NCBI RefSeq assembly: GCF_020424085.1
Contig: NZ_CP080203.1
Coordinates: 744,001 to 808,000, forward strand
DNA: 64,000 bases
From: Mycetocola spongiae
Lineage (GTDB): Bacteria > Actinomycetota > Actinomycetes > Actinomycetales > Microbacteriaceae
Direction of reading: 5' to 3'
The position numbers and the translations under genes were made by a program. The notes beneath the pieces are model-generated. The model ran no database searches. It was not told where the DNA came from and saw only the letters and a program-made list of their open reading frames with translations. Below, piece by piece: positions 38,022 through 46,528 of the stretch (position 1 is its first letter; every line of letters begins with the position of its first letter).

Positions 38022-38052
38022 TTCCTAGGATTTGCGACAGTTTTGACGTCAA
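38022..38052 (-). promoter_or_regulatory. Possible promoter of the dcw operon
   Basis: Minus strand TTGACG at 38047-38052 and TAGGAA at 38022-38027, 19 bp apart. The start point would fall inside the MraZ repeats, which fits repression. The spacing is longer than ideal. Confidence 0.45.
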
Positions 38053-38314
38053 TTTGCGCCGCGTGCCCTTTATTTATAAGGAAGTTGTTAGTGGAGGGAA
38101 ATGGAGGCATTTTCACCCCGGTGGAGAAAATGGGCAAAAAAAATATCCCGTTTGGCCGCAAAACCGCGGGCAAACGGGGGTCATCCGCCCCTCCTTTCGC
38201 GGAGGGGAGGCGCTCGGGGAGGGAAGTGGAGTGCCGCAATTTTATTCACCTGGGAGTTCCCACATACCCGGATGGAACCCTCCCCCCTCGGCGCGTCGCC
38301 GGGGCATAAAAAAA
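38053..38314. other. Non-coding stretch between mraZ promoter and DUF3040 terminators
   Basis: No supported gene. It holds AT-rich patches near 38068-38150, a small hairpin (38188-38207, 7-bp arms) and G/C-rich low complexity. I see no conserved RNA fold. Confidence 0.6.
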
Positions 38315-38333
38315 CCCCGCCTCGGGGGCGGGG
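38315..38333 (-). terminator. Second tandem terminator after the DUF3040 gene
   Basis: 7-bp GC stem (38315-38321 / 38327-38333) followed in the minus direction by seven T. Confidence 0.85.
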
Positions 38334-38363
38334 CGGGGGCGGAGAAGCCGCGGACATAAAAAA

Positions 38364-38387
38364 CGGCCGACCCCGAGGGGCCGGCCG
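38364..38387 (-). terminator. First tandem terminator after the DUF3040 gene
   Basis: 11-bp stem with one mismatch and a short loop, followed on the minus strand by six T; it ends 12 nt after the DUF3040 stop. With its neighbour it insulates the dcw promoter. Confidence 0.88.
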
Positions 38388-38398
38388 CGTTCTAAAAG

Positions 38399-38794
38399 CT
38401 AGCGCTGGTTATCGTCGCGCTTATCCCAGCGATCGTTCATGCGATCCATGAAGCCGCCGGAGGAGGCGGGGGCCTGACGGCCGCCGGACTTATTGCTTGC
38501 AAAAAACTGCTCGGGCTCCACCTTGGCCACGGCATTCTTGGACGGGGTGATGGCAACCATGACCCCACCGAGCATGGCGATGAAGCCGATGATGCCGATC
38601 ACGGGCTGCTGCAGGACCACACCCACGATGAGGGCACCGATGCCCAGAATCGCAATTAGTGCGCCCAGAGCAATGCTCCGATAGCTCGGCCTTCCACGCT
38701 TATCGCCCGCGGTCGACACAAAATCGGCGTCGTGACCGTAGAGATTGCGTTCCATCTCGTCGAGAAGACGCTGCTCCTGCTCGGATAGTGGCAT
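38399..38794 (-). CDS. DUF3040 membrane protein
   Basis: 131 aa. N-terminal MPLSEQEQRLLDEMERNLYG is the hallmark of DUF3040; two hydrophobic helices follow (about 42-82), then a Ser/Gly-rich basic tail. Homologues lie beside the dcw cluster in actinobacteria (Rv2169c position); function unknown. ATG 38794 has AGGAGG eight bases upstream; ATG 38800 would be only two bases from it. Confidence 0.9.
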   Translation of the reverse strand: MPLSEQEQRLLDEMERNLYGHDADFVSTAGDKRGRPSYRSIALGALIAILGIGALIVGVVLQQPVIGIIGFIAMLGGVMVAITPSKNAVAKVEPEQFFASNKSGGRQAPASSGGFMDRMNDRWDKRDDNQR

Positions 38795-38860
38795 ACCCAT
38801 CGCCTCCTACTTAAGTTCTGCGCTTATGCGCCTACCTCAGTCTAGCCGTCTCGGGAAAGC

Positions 38861-38866
38861 TAAGCT
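38861..38866 (+). promoter_or_regulatory. Candidate -10 of a leaderless polyprenyl synthase transcript
   Basis: TAAGCT lies exactly six bases before the GTG at 38873 and no ribosome site is present, which fits transcription starting at the start codon. The same arrangement precedes the PASTA kinase gene. Confidence 0.45.
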
Positions 38867-38872
38867 AGACGC

Positions 38873-39982
38873 GTGAATGAAACCGTGCAGCTTCGTGACC
38901 AGGTTCAAACGCGGACCGAGGCCTTCCTGGCCGACCGCAGGACAATTCTCTCGCGCATCTCCCCCGACCTTGCGCCGTTTTCAGATTTCTCCCAGACCTT
39001 TCTCAGTGGAGGCAAGCGATTTCGCGCCACCTTCGCGCTGTGGGGATGGCGCGCCGTAACCGAGCACTCAGCCCCCTCCCGCCTGCACGAGGAGCGCGCC
39101 CGCGCCGAGATCATTGGGATCGGCAGCGCCGTGGAAATGTTCCACGCCGCGGCCCTCGTCCACGACGACATCATCGATAACTCCGATACCCGGCGCGGGG
39201 CCCCCGCGATCCACCGCCGATTCGAGGCACTCGCGGCCGCGGGCGGCTGGACCGGAATCCACGCCGAGTTTGGCGTGGGCTCGGCCGTGCTCTACGGCGA
39301 TATGCTGCTGTCCTGGAGCGATGAGCTCATGAACGACACCATCGATTCCCTGGACCGCCGCGACTGGGCCGCCGCCGTGCGCGCCGAATACTCGATGATG
39401 CGCACCGAGGTGACCGCGGGACAGTATCTCGACATCCTGGAGGAAAACGCCTGGCAGGGTTATAGCGACGCCGAGCTGGTGGAGCGCGCCCACCGCATCC
39501 TCACCTATAAGTCCGCCAAATACAGTGTGGAAGCCCCGCTTGCGCTCGGCTCCCTCGGCGCCGGCGGCACGGAGGAGCAGGTGCGTGCGCTGCGCGAATA
39601 CGGGCTCCCCGTGGGGGTGGCCTTTCAGCTGCGCGATGACGTCCTGGGCGTATTTGGCGATGCCCAGATTACGGGCAAGCCCAGCGGCGATGACCTGCGC
39701 GAGGGCAAGCGCACGGTGCTGGTTGCGCTGGCCCGCGCCGAACTCGCGGGTCGGGAGCGGGCCGAATTTGATCGGCTCGTGGGCGATCCGACGCTTAGCG
39801 CTACCCAGGTGAGCCACCTGCAGGAGGTCATGCGCCGCACGGGTGCGCTGGATGCGGTGGAGGCGCTCATCGCCGATTCCGTGGCCGCGGGTAAGGCCGC
39901 CCTCGTGGGCGCTCCCCTCGGGGAGACCTCGGTGCGCGAGCTTCTGCTCCTCGCGGATAAAGTTAGCGCCCGGGACGCCTAG
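38873..39982 (+). CDS. Polyprenyl (isoprenyl) diphosphate synthase
   Basis: 369 aa trans-isoprenyl synthase. Condenses allylic diphosphates with IPP to make C15-C40 chains. First Asp-rich motif DDIIDNSDTRRG at about 98-109, second DDVLGVFGD at about 255-263, GGKRFR at 46-51. Large Tyr/Met residues ahead of the first motif are hard to read for chain length, so farnesyl, geranylgeranyl or longer products are all possible (IdsA2 position of M. tuberculosis, Rv2173). GTG start shares one base with the next gene's end: its TAG overlaps the next GTG. Confidence 0.92.
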   Translation: MNETVQLRDQVQTRTEAFLADRRTILSRISPDLAPFSDFSQTFLSGGKRFRATFALWGWRAVTEHSAPSRLHEERARAEIIGIGSAVEMFHAAALVHDDIIDNSDTRRGAPAIHRRFEALAAAGGWTGIHAEFGVGSAVLYGDMLLSWSDELMNDTIDSLDRRDWAAAVRAEYSMMRTEVTAGQYLDILEENAWQGYSDAELVERAHRILTYKSAKYSVEAPLALGSLGAGGTEEQVRALREYGLPVGVAFQLRDDVLGVFGDAQITGKPSGDDLREGKRTVLVALARAELAGRERAEFDRLVGDPTLSATQVSHLQEVMRRTGALDAVEALIADSVAAGKAALVGAPLGETSVRELLLLADKVSARDA

Positions 39983-40494
39983 TGCCCTTCCGTGGCGCGG
40001 CAGCTACCGGCGCGATCGATCACGATTCGCGTCGCCGACAGGCCAGGCTGCGTTATAGCCTCGCGGTGACGGTGACCTCCACGCTGGGGATCCTCGGGAT
40101 TACCGTACTCCTGGAGGGCGCCCAGCTGGGAACGCTTAATCCCGCGGAGGGAGATCCCACGGCGGGACAGATGATCGCGATGATCGCGATCCTCTCCCTG
40201 CCCGCCTCCGCATTTTTCTTTGGCGTGCAGCACCTGCTGTTTAACCTCTTTGGTCACCGCACGGCCTGGGCGGGCGCGGTGGCCGCGGGTGCCGCCGCGG
40301 CATTTCCGCTCGCGGCGGTGGCACTCATGATGGGGCTCATCCTCAATGTGATGGATGCCCCCACATTTGCCACGATCATCGGAGAAATTGGCATCGAGGC
40401 GGTGCTGGATATTCTGTGGCCGGCACTCATGGGCGCGGCCTGGGTGCGGATTCTTCCGCGGGATGTGTTTATCCGGGATAACTGGGGGCGCTAG
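39982..40494 (+). CDS. Hypothetical four-helix membrane protein
   Basis: 170 aa; no named family recognised. Four hydrophobic segments (about 25-46, 62-85, 94-120, 134-152) after a short basic N-terminus. The GTG start overlaps the polyprenyl synthase stop (TAGTG), so it is translationally coupled and may act with that lipid pathway (inference). In mycobacteria this place holds a mannosyltransferase (mptA), which this protein is far too small to be. Confidence 0.8.
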   Translation: MPFRGAAATGAIDHDSRRRQARLRYSLAVTVTSTLGILGITVLLEGAQLGTLNPAEGDPTAGQMIAMIAILSLPASAFFFGVQHLLFNLFGHRTAWAGAVAAGAAAAFPLAAVALMMGLILNVMDAPTFATIIGEIGIEAVLDILWPALMGAAWVRILPRDVFIRDNWGR

Positions 40495-40522
40495 CGGCGC
40501 CCCCAGCACAACGGATGGTGGC

Positions 40523-40864
40523 CTAGGCCAGGGCCTGGGCGACGCGGCGAACCTCGGTCTTGCGACCGGCATTCAGGGCGTCGATGGGAGCCACGCCGAG
40601 GGCGTCATCCACCTCGAGCAACCAGGACATGGCCTCCTCGGTGCTGAAACCGGCGTCCTCCAGGAGGAACAGGGTGCCCCGCAGATAAACGAGGGGTTCA
40701 CCATCGCGCAGGAAATCGGCCGGCACGCTCAGGACACCCTCATGGCGAATGGCCAGGAGATGCTTATCCTCGATGAGGCGCCGGATACGGCTGGGGGTTA
40801 GGTCTAATAGGTCTACCAGGGCAGGAATCGAGAGCCACTCTCGCTGCGAAATTGCGTCAGTCAC
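40523..40864 (-). CDS. Rv2175c-like DNA-binding regulator
   Basis: 113 aa. An N-terminal winged helix-turn-helix (LSIPALVDLLDLTPSRIRRL, about 11-30) is followed by a C-terminal domain with VYLRGTLFLLEDAGFSTEEA, the actinobacterial Rv2175c type. In M. tuberculosis Rv2175c is phosphorylated by the neighbouring kinase PknL, and here too a PASTA kinase gene is divergent from it (141 bp apart). GTG 40864 has GGGAGA nine bases upstream. Confidence 0.88.
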   Translation of the reverse strand: MTDAISQREWLSIPALVDLLDLTPSRIRRLIEDKHLLAIRHEGVLSVPADFLRDGEPLVYLRGTLFLLEDAGFSTEEAMSWLLEVDDALGVAPIDALNAGRKTEVRRVAQALA

Positions 40865-40993
40865 GCAATAAGTCTCCCACGCGAGGGGCCCGCGTTTCGA
40901 CGTTCCCGGGGAAATTTTTGCGTAGCGCGTAAATTCACCGTGGATTAAGCGCCACGGGCGGTGTTTTGACGCTCCCATTCGGGGGCGTACGCA

Positions 40994-40999
40994 TAAGCT
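40994..40999 (+). promoter_or_regulatory. Candidate -10 of a leaderless kinase transcript
   Basis: TAAGCT six bases before the GTG at 41006, with no usable ribosome site. TTGACG at 40966-40971 is a possible -35 but is 22 bp away; TACGCA at 40988 would fit it better as -10. Confidence 0.4.
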
Positions 41000-41005
41000 T
41001 GCAGG

Positions 41006-42943
41006 GTGACCTCTAGCCAGCAGACTGACCCGATGATCGGCCGTCTTATCGACGACCGCTATCAGGTGCGCTCGCGCATCGCGCGCGGCGGCATGGCCAC
41101 GGTGTATCTCGCAACCGATCTGCGCCTCGAGCGCCGCGTTGCACTTAAGGTGATGCACGGCCATCTCTCCGATGACACCAATTTCAAAAACCGGTTTATC
41201 CAGGAGGCCCGCTCGGCGGCGCGCCTGGCCGACCCCAATGTGGTGAGCGTTTTTGACCAGGGCCAGGATCACGATATGGCCTATCTGGTCATGGAGTACC
41301 TGCCCGGCATCACCCTGCGCGAGTTGCTGCGTGATCACGGCAAGCTCACCGCGCGCCAGGTCATCGACATCATGGATGCCGTCACGAGCGGCCTCGCCGC
41401 GGCGCACCGCAATGGCATCGTGCACCGCGATCTTAAGCCCGAAAATGTTCTCCTCGCCGATGACGGCCGCATTAAGATCGGCGATTTTGGTCTCGCGCGC
41501 GCCGTGACCGCGCAGACCGGCAGCGGCCAGGCCCTGCTGGGCACCATCGCCTATCTCTCCCCCGAGCTGGTCACCCGCGGCGAGGCCGATGCCCGCAGCG
41601 ATATCTACGCCCTGGGCATCATGATGTACGAGATGCTCACCGGCGAACAGCCCTATAAGGGCGAGCAGCCGATGCAGATCGCCTATCAGCACGCCAATGA
41701 ATCGGTGCCGCGCCCGAGCGCCCGGGTCTCCACGATCCCCGCGGATCTGGACGACCTGGTGCTGTGGGCCACCGAACGCGAGCCCTCCGAGCGTCCCCTG
41801 GACGCCGGCGAACTCCTGGAGCGGCTGCGCGAGGTTGAGCGTTCGCTTGGCCTGAGCGCCGTTCCGGCCCCCGTGACCGGGGCCACCACCGTATTCCCCA
41901 CCCTGATCGGCGGCGGCGATAGCGCCGAGCTGACCCAGGTCCTCACCTCCTCCGCGGTGCGCACCGGGCCAATCGACCCCCACGACCCCACCTCGGCACT
42001 GAGCGTGAAGGCCAACCGCCGGGCTCGTACCGGCTGGTGGGCACTCATCATCGTGCTGATGCTTGCGGTGGGAGCGGGCACCACGGGCTGGTATTTCAGC
42101 GCGGGCCCCGGCGGAATGATCGAGATGCCCGCGCTGGAAAACCGCAGTGCCGAGGAGGCCATCGCCACGCTCACCGAGCTGGAGCTGGTTCCCAACCGCG
42201 CCGAGGACTACAGCCTGAGCGTGCCCGCGGGCACCGTGATCTCCACCGATCCCGCGGGCCCCGCGCGGCTCGCGCGCGATACCGCGGTCACCGTGACCGT
42301 CTCGCTGGGGCTCAAGCCCGTGGCGCTGGGTCCGCTCGCGGGCCGGGCAATCGAGGAGCTGCGGCCCATCCTGGCGGAGAATAATCTCACCGAGGGCACC
42401 ATCACCGAACGCTTCTCGGCCAAGGCCCCCGCCGGCACCGTCATCACCGCCTCCTCGGCGGGCGAGGACATCACCGCCTCGGGAGATACCCACTGGGGCC
42501 AGACCCTCGACTTTGTGATCTCGGCGGGCTCGATCCCGCAGGTCACGGGGCTCGGCGAGCCCGAGGCCCGCGCCAAGCTCACGGCCATCGGCCTGAACGT
42601 GGCCGCCGAGGCGCGGCAGGAGTTTAACGACGACGTGGCCGCCGGCATCGTGCTGGGCGTGGTGGAGATCCGCGATGGGGCCACCCTGGAGAAGGGCTCC
42701 ACCGTGACCCTCACGGTCTCCAAGGGCCCCGATCTGGTGGCCGTTCCGGACGTCGCGGGTAAGCCCGTGAAGGCCGCGCGGCAGACCCTCACCGATGCCG
42801 GATTTACCGTGACCGTAAAATCCGATATTCCGCAGGCTGTTTCCGATCTGCTGGGCGATGCCTTCACGGTGCGCTCCACCAGCCCCGGCGGCGGAGAAAA
42901 GGTCAAGCGCGGTTCCGCGATCACCATCCAGGCCAACTTCTAG
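41006..42943 (+). CDS. Ser/Thr protein kinase with PASTA domains (PknL-like)
   Basis: 645 aa. Cytoplasmic kinase domain about 14-280: glycine loop ARGGMATV, catalytic K48, HRDLKPEN (D142), DFGLA (D160), APE-like SPE. A juxtamembrane linker with Thr/Ser stretches leads to one helix (about 344-364) and about four extracellular PASTA repeats to the end, which sense muropeptide or lipid II fragments. All catalytic residues are present. Position next to the Rv2175c-like gene and DAHP synthase matches M. tuberculosis pknL (Rv2176), although that protein has no PASTA repeats as far as I recall; the extracellular part resembles PknB. Confidence 0.95.
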   Translation: MTSSQQTDPMIGRLIDDRYQVRSRIARGGMATVYLATDLRLERRVALKVMHGHLSDDTNFKNRFIQEARSAARLADPNVVSVFDQGQDHDMAYLVMEYLPGITLRELLRDHGKLTARQVIDIMDAVTSGLAAAHRNGIVHRDLKPENVLLADDGRIKIGDFGLARAVTAQTGSGQALLGTIAYLSPELVTRGEADARSDIYALGIMMYEMLTGEQPYKGEQPMQIAYQHANESVPRPSARVSTIPADLDDLVLWATEREPSERPLDAGELLERLREVERSLGLSAVPAPVTGATTVFPTLIGGGDSAELTQVLTSSAVRTGPIDPHDPTSALSVKANRRARTGWWALIIVLMLAVGAGTTGWYFSAGPGGMIEMPALENRSAEEAIATLTELELVPNRAEDYSLSVPAGTVISTDPAGPARLARDTAVTVTVSLGLKPVALGPLAGRAIEELRPILAENNLTEGTITERFSAKAPAGTVITASSAGEDITASGDTHWGQTLDFVISAGSIPQVTGLGEPEARAKLTAIGLNVAAEARQEFNDDVAAGIVLGVVEIRDGATLEKGSTVTLTVSKGPDLVAVPDVAGKPVKAARQTLTDAGFTVTVKSDIPQAVSDLLGDAFTVRSTSPGGGEKVKRGSAITIQANF

Positions 42944-43036
42944 CCGCGCCCCGTCTCGGAATCCCGCCGCCCGCGGTGGCCTTCCGCGCCACGATTGGGC
43001 GGCCCCGGCATCGCCGGCCACCTCCCAAAACTAAAA

Positions 43037-43070
43037 CGGCCCGCCACTCCCCGAGGGGAGCGGCGGGCCG
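43037..43070 (-). terminator. Terminator of the DAHP synthase gene
   Basis: 16-bp stem with one mismatch and a 2-nt tip (43037-43052 / 43055-43070), followed on the minus strand by TTTTAGTTTT. It also stands between convergent genes. Confidence 0.9.
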
Positions 43071-43084
43071 CGGGTGTTCCGGGG

Positions 43085-44464
43085 CTACTCGCCCGCGCGG
43101 GCGGTGAGCTCCTCGGCCACCAGGAACGCAAGTTCCAGGGACTGCTTATGGTTCAGGCGCGGGTCGCACAGCGACTCATAGCGCGTCGCGAGGTCGGCCT
43201 CATCGATATGCTCGGCACCACCCAGGCACTCGGTTACGTCATCACCCGTGAGCTCCACGTGGATTCCACCGGGGAACGTACCCACCTGGCGGTGCGCCTC
43301 AAAGAATCCCTTAACCTCATCCACCACATCGTCAAAACGACGGGTCTTAAAGCCATTGGGCGTGGAGAAGCCGTTGCCGTGCATCGGGTCGGTGACCCAG
43401 AGCGGCGTGGAACCCTCGGCCTTAATGGCCTCCAGCAGCGGCGGCAGGGCCTCGCGGATCTTGCCCGCGCCCATCCGCGTGATGAAGGTCAGGCGTCCGG
43501 GCTCGCGCTCGGGGTCCAGCTTATCCACGAGGCGCAGCATGTCCTCGGTGGAGGTGGTGGGCCCAAGCTTCACACCGATCGGGTTGCGCACCCGGGACAG
43601 GAAGTCCACGTGTGCACCGTCGATCTCGCGCGTACGCTCACCGATCCAGATGAAGTGTGCCGAGGTGTTATAGGGCGTACCGGTGCGCGAGTCGATGCGC
43701 GTCATCGGCCGCTCATAGTCCATCAGCAGACCCTCGTGGCCGGTGTAGAACTCCACACCGCGCAGCGAGTTAAAATCGGCTCCCGCGGCCTCCATGAAGC
43801 GGATGGCGCGGTCGATTTCCTTGGCCACCTTCTCGTAGCGGGCATTGGCAGGGTTCTTGGCAAAGCCCTGATTCCAGCGGTGCACCTCGCGCAGATCGGC
43901 AAACCCACCCTGCGTGAACGCGCGGATCAGGTTCAGCGTGGACGCGGCGGTGTGGTAGCCCTGGACCAGGCGGTCCGGGTTGGCCGCACGCGACTCGGGG
44001 GTGAAGTCATAGCCGTTGACGATATCGCCGCGGTAGGCGGGAAGGGTCACGCCATCGCGAGTCTCGTTATCGCTCGAGCGCGGCTTGGCAAACTGGCCCG
44101 CCATGCGGCCCATCTTCACCACGGGCATCGAGGCACCATAGGTGAGGACCACGGCCATCTGCAGCAGCGTGCGCACGCGGTCGCGGATCTGGTCGGCGGT
44201 GGCGCCGGCGAAAGTCTCGGCGCAATCGCCTCCCTGCAACAGGAAGGCCTTTCCGCTGGCGGCCGCGGCGAGACGCTCGCGCAGCACATCCACCTCGCCC
44301 GCAAAAACCAGCGGGGGAAGCGAGGAAATGGTATTTGAGGCCGCCACGACTGCGTCGGGGTTGGGCCAGCTTGGTTGCTGCTTAATCGGCAGTTCGCGCC
44401 AATAATCCAGTCCGGCGATCACAGAGGCATCTGCTTGCACAACCGGTTCTAATGGATTTCCCAC
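43085..44464 (-). CDS. aroG: DAHP synthase, class II (plant-like)
   Basis: 459 aa. Joins phosphoenolpyruvate and erythrose 4-phosphate in the first shikimate step. Class II motifs are clear: LLQGGDCAETF (metal-binding Cys), KMGRMAGQFAKPRS, YRGDIVNG, HFIWIGERTR, GVKLGPTT, WVTDPMHGN. Start GTG 44464 with AGGA six bases upstream. Same location relative to the PASTA kinase as aroG (Rv2178c) in mycobacteria. Feedback properties cannot be read from the sequence. Confidence 0.97.
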   Translation of the reverse strand: MGNPLEPVVQADASVIAGLDYWRELPIKQQPSWPNPDAVVAASNTISSLPPLVFAGEVDVLRERLAAAASGKAFLLQGGDCAETFAGATADQIRDRVRTLLQMAVVLTYGASMPVVKMGRMAGQFAKPRSSDNETRDGVTLPAYRGDIVNGYDFTPESRAANPDRLVQGYHTAASTLNLIRAFTQGGFADLREVHRWNQGFAKNPANARYEKVAKEIDRAIRFMEAAGADFNSLRGVEFYTGHEGLLMDYERPMTRIDSRTGTPYNTSAHFIWIGERTREIDGAHVDFLSRVRNPIGVKLGPTTSTEDMLRLVDKLDPEREPGRLTFITRMGAGKIREALPPLLEAIKAEGSTPLWVTDPMHGNGFSTPNGFKTRRFDDVVDEVKGFFEAHRQVGTFPGGIHVELTGDDVTECLGGAEHIDEADLATRYESLCDPRLNHKQSLELAFLVAEELTARAGE

Positions 44465-44530
44465 GGCAATTCCTAATTCTTAAAAGGGGCGTTTTGCTAC
44501 CGTCTCAGGAGCGAGACGTTGACACACAGC

Positions 44531-45220
44531 CTAGCGCGTGTTGGCCGGGATTTTATTCTTCAGCGTGCTTGCGTATACGTCCACGTATTCCTGGCGGCTC
44601 AGGCGCTGCATTTCGCTCATCAGTTCATCGGTCACCGAGCGCAGGATGAAGCGGTCGCCCTCCATGCCCTCAAACCGGCTGAAGTCCAGGGGCTCGCCGA
44701 TGATGATGCCCAGGCGGCGCGGCCGCGGCAGTCGTTTGCCGATCGGCATGGCCTTCTCGGTATCAATCATCGCCACGGGAATCACGGTCACGCCGGATTC
44801 CAATACCATCCGCGCCACACCCGTGCGGCCGCGATACATGCGCCCATCGGGGCTGCGGGTGCCCTCGGGGTAGATGCCCAATAGTTCGCCGCGAGAGAGC
44901 ACGCCGAGGCCCGTATTGAGGGCTGCCTCGGAGGCCTTCCCGCCCGAACGGTCGATCGGCAGCTGGCCGGCCGCGTTCATAAACGTCTTCACGGCCCAGC
45001 CCTTCAGGCCCTTGCCCGTGAAATAATCGCTCTTCGCGAGGAACGTGACGCGGCGGCGAAGATAGAGCGGAAGAAAAATGGAGTCCACAACGGACAGGTG
45101 ATTGCTCGCAAGAATGGCGGCGCCGTTCTCGGGGATATTCTCCGCGCCCACCACCCACACACGAAACAGCGGCTTCAAAAGGGGTGCAATGATGCACGAC
45201 TTCATAATCCGATAAAACAT
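44531..45220 (-). CDS. 1-acyl-sn-glycerol-3-phosphate acyltransferase
   Basis: 229 aa PlsC-family enzyme making phosphatidic acid for membrane lipids. Catalytic NHLSVVDS (H41, D46) and YPEGTRSPDG (about 117-126) are intact; a hydrophobic N-terminal segment suggests membrane association. ATG 45220 has AGAGGA upstream. It lies 15 nt after the glucokinase stop, so the two are probably cotranscribed. Corresponds in place to Rv2182c. Confidence 0.94.
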   Translation of the reverse strand: MFYRIMKSCIIAPLLKPLFRVWVVGAENIPENGAAILASNHLSVVDSIFLPLYLRRRVTFLAKSDYFTGKGLKGWAVKTFMNAAGQLPIDRSGGKASEAALNTGLGVLSRGELLGIYPEGTRSPDGRMYRGRTGVARMVLESGVTVIPVAMIDTEKAMPIGKRLPRPRRLGIIIGEPLDFSRFEGMEGDRFILRSVTDELMSEMQRLSRQEYVDVYASTLKNKIPANTR

Positions 45221-45235
45221 GTGTTCCTCTTTCCC

Positions 45236-46183
45236 CTAGGCCGGTACGCGTTCGGCGAAACGCCGCGCAATATCGGCCGCACCCACCACGCCGGCGTCGT
45301 TGACCAGCTGGGCAATCACAAACTCGGCCTCGGGGTGGTATCCGTGTGCCGGATGATGAGCACGATACGCCCTCCGGATGGGATCCAGCAAGAGCTCGCC
45401 GGCCTGGGCCACTCCCCCGCCGATCACAAAGAGCTGCGGGTCCAGGACCGCGCCGAGGCTCGCCGCGGCCTCGCCGATCCGGGTGCCGAGGGTGTCCAGG
45501 GCGGCCAGCGCGCCGGGGTCCTGCGCGGTGATCAGGTCGCCGATCAGTGCGCCGTTTAGTCCGTTATGTTCGGCGCGGACGCGGGCCAGCTCGGGGGAAC
45601 CGGCATCGGCAAGCTCCTCACAATAGCGCTGCAGGGCGCGGCCCGAGGCATATTGTTCAAAGCAGCCCTCGGCGCCACAGCCGCAGGGCAGGCCCCCGGG
45701 AACCAGGCGCATATGTCCCAGCTCGGCGGCCACACCAAAGCCGCCGCGGATCAGGCGATCGTTAATCACGATGGCACCCCCCACGCCGGTTCCGATGGTG
45801 AGCATGACCATATCGCTGGTGAGCGCACCGGCACCATAAACAAACTCGGCCCAGCCCGCGGCATTGGCGTCGTTTTCGATGATGATCGGAAGCGTGATTT
45901 TCTCGGAGAGCTTCTGCCGCAGGGGCTCATTGCGCCAGGCGATATTGGGGGCGTAATACATCGAGGACTGGGCGGCGTCCACAAAGCCCGCGGCGGCCAC
46001 ACCCACGGCGCACACCTCGTGCCGCGCGGAGAGTTCCAGCACCATCTCCACCACGGCGGCCTCGATGCTCGCGGCATCGGTCGCGGCGGTGGGCACCCGC
46101 AGTGCCTCCAGGATCTGGCCACCCTCATCCACCACGGCGCCGGCAATCTTGGTTCCGCCGATGTCTATACCGATTGCATGCAT
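45236..46183 (-). CDS. ROK-family glucokinase
   Basis: 315 aa. Phosphorylates glucose using ATP or possibly polyphosphate. N-terminal phosphate loop DIGGTKIAG (7-15), ENDANAAGWAE with catalytic Asp, and the ROK zinc motif CGCGAEGCFEQYASG (about 163-177). It has no DNA-binding domain, so it is an enzyme rather than a ROK repressor. ATG 46183; divergent from the acyl-CoA ligase gene across 345 bp. Confidence 0.94.
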   Translation of the reverse strand: MHAIGIDIGGTKIAGAVVDEGGQILEALRVPTAATDAASIEAAVVEMVLELSARHEVCAVGVAAAGFVDAAQSSMYYAPNIAWRNEPLRQKLSEKITLPIIIENDANAAGWAEFVYGAGALTSDMVMLTIGTGVGGAIVINDRLIRGGFGVAAELGHMRLVPGGLPCGCGAEGCFEQYASGRALQRYCEELADAGSPELARVRAEHNGLNGALIGDLITAQDPGALAALDTLGTRIGEAAASLGAVLDPQLFVIGGGVAQAGELLLDPIRRAYRAHHPAHGYHPEAEFVIAQLVNDAGVVGAADIARRFAERVPA

Positions 46184-46528
46184 GGGGGAAGGAGACCTTT
46201 CGGGAGGGGCGGAACGGGGATGATGGTCGAGGGCTCCGGGTTGGTTCCGGGCACCTGACCGAGTTTAGTGTCAGCGATAACATTCGCGCACGTTCGGGTC
46301 GGCGCGCATTTGTGCACTCTCGGCGCGGCGTATGCTCCCGGCGCGCCCGGGCGATACCCAAACGCCCCGCGGATGATTTCGGATGGATCAGCCCACGCAA
46401 CGCCCCGCACGGGGCCCTCCCGTGCACGGAACATACAAATCCTCGGGCCAACGTGGCGACTTTGCCCTCACAGGCGTGCGGCAAACTACACTGGAGGAAC
46501 CTGACCAAAAGGTAACAAAGGAGATACC
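46184..46528. other. Gene-free divergent promoter region (glucokinase / acyl-CoA ligase)
   Basis: No supported gene. A TACACT at 46487-46492 is a possible -10 for the plus-strand ligase gene. I see no clear operator or RNA element. Confidence 0.55.

Noticed and set aside
40523-43021. Leftward 832-codon frame covering the PASTA kinase
   Set aside because: Only its last 113 codons form a real gene (Rv2175c-like); the rest is antisense to the kinase.
46184-46528. Small leftward gene between glucokinase and ligase genes
   Set aside because: Open frame has Arg/Cys-rich random composition and no ribosome site.
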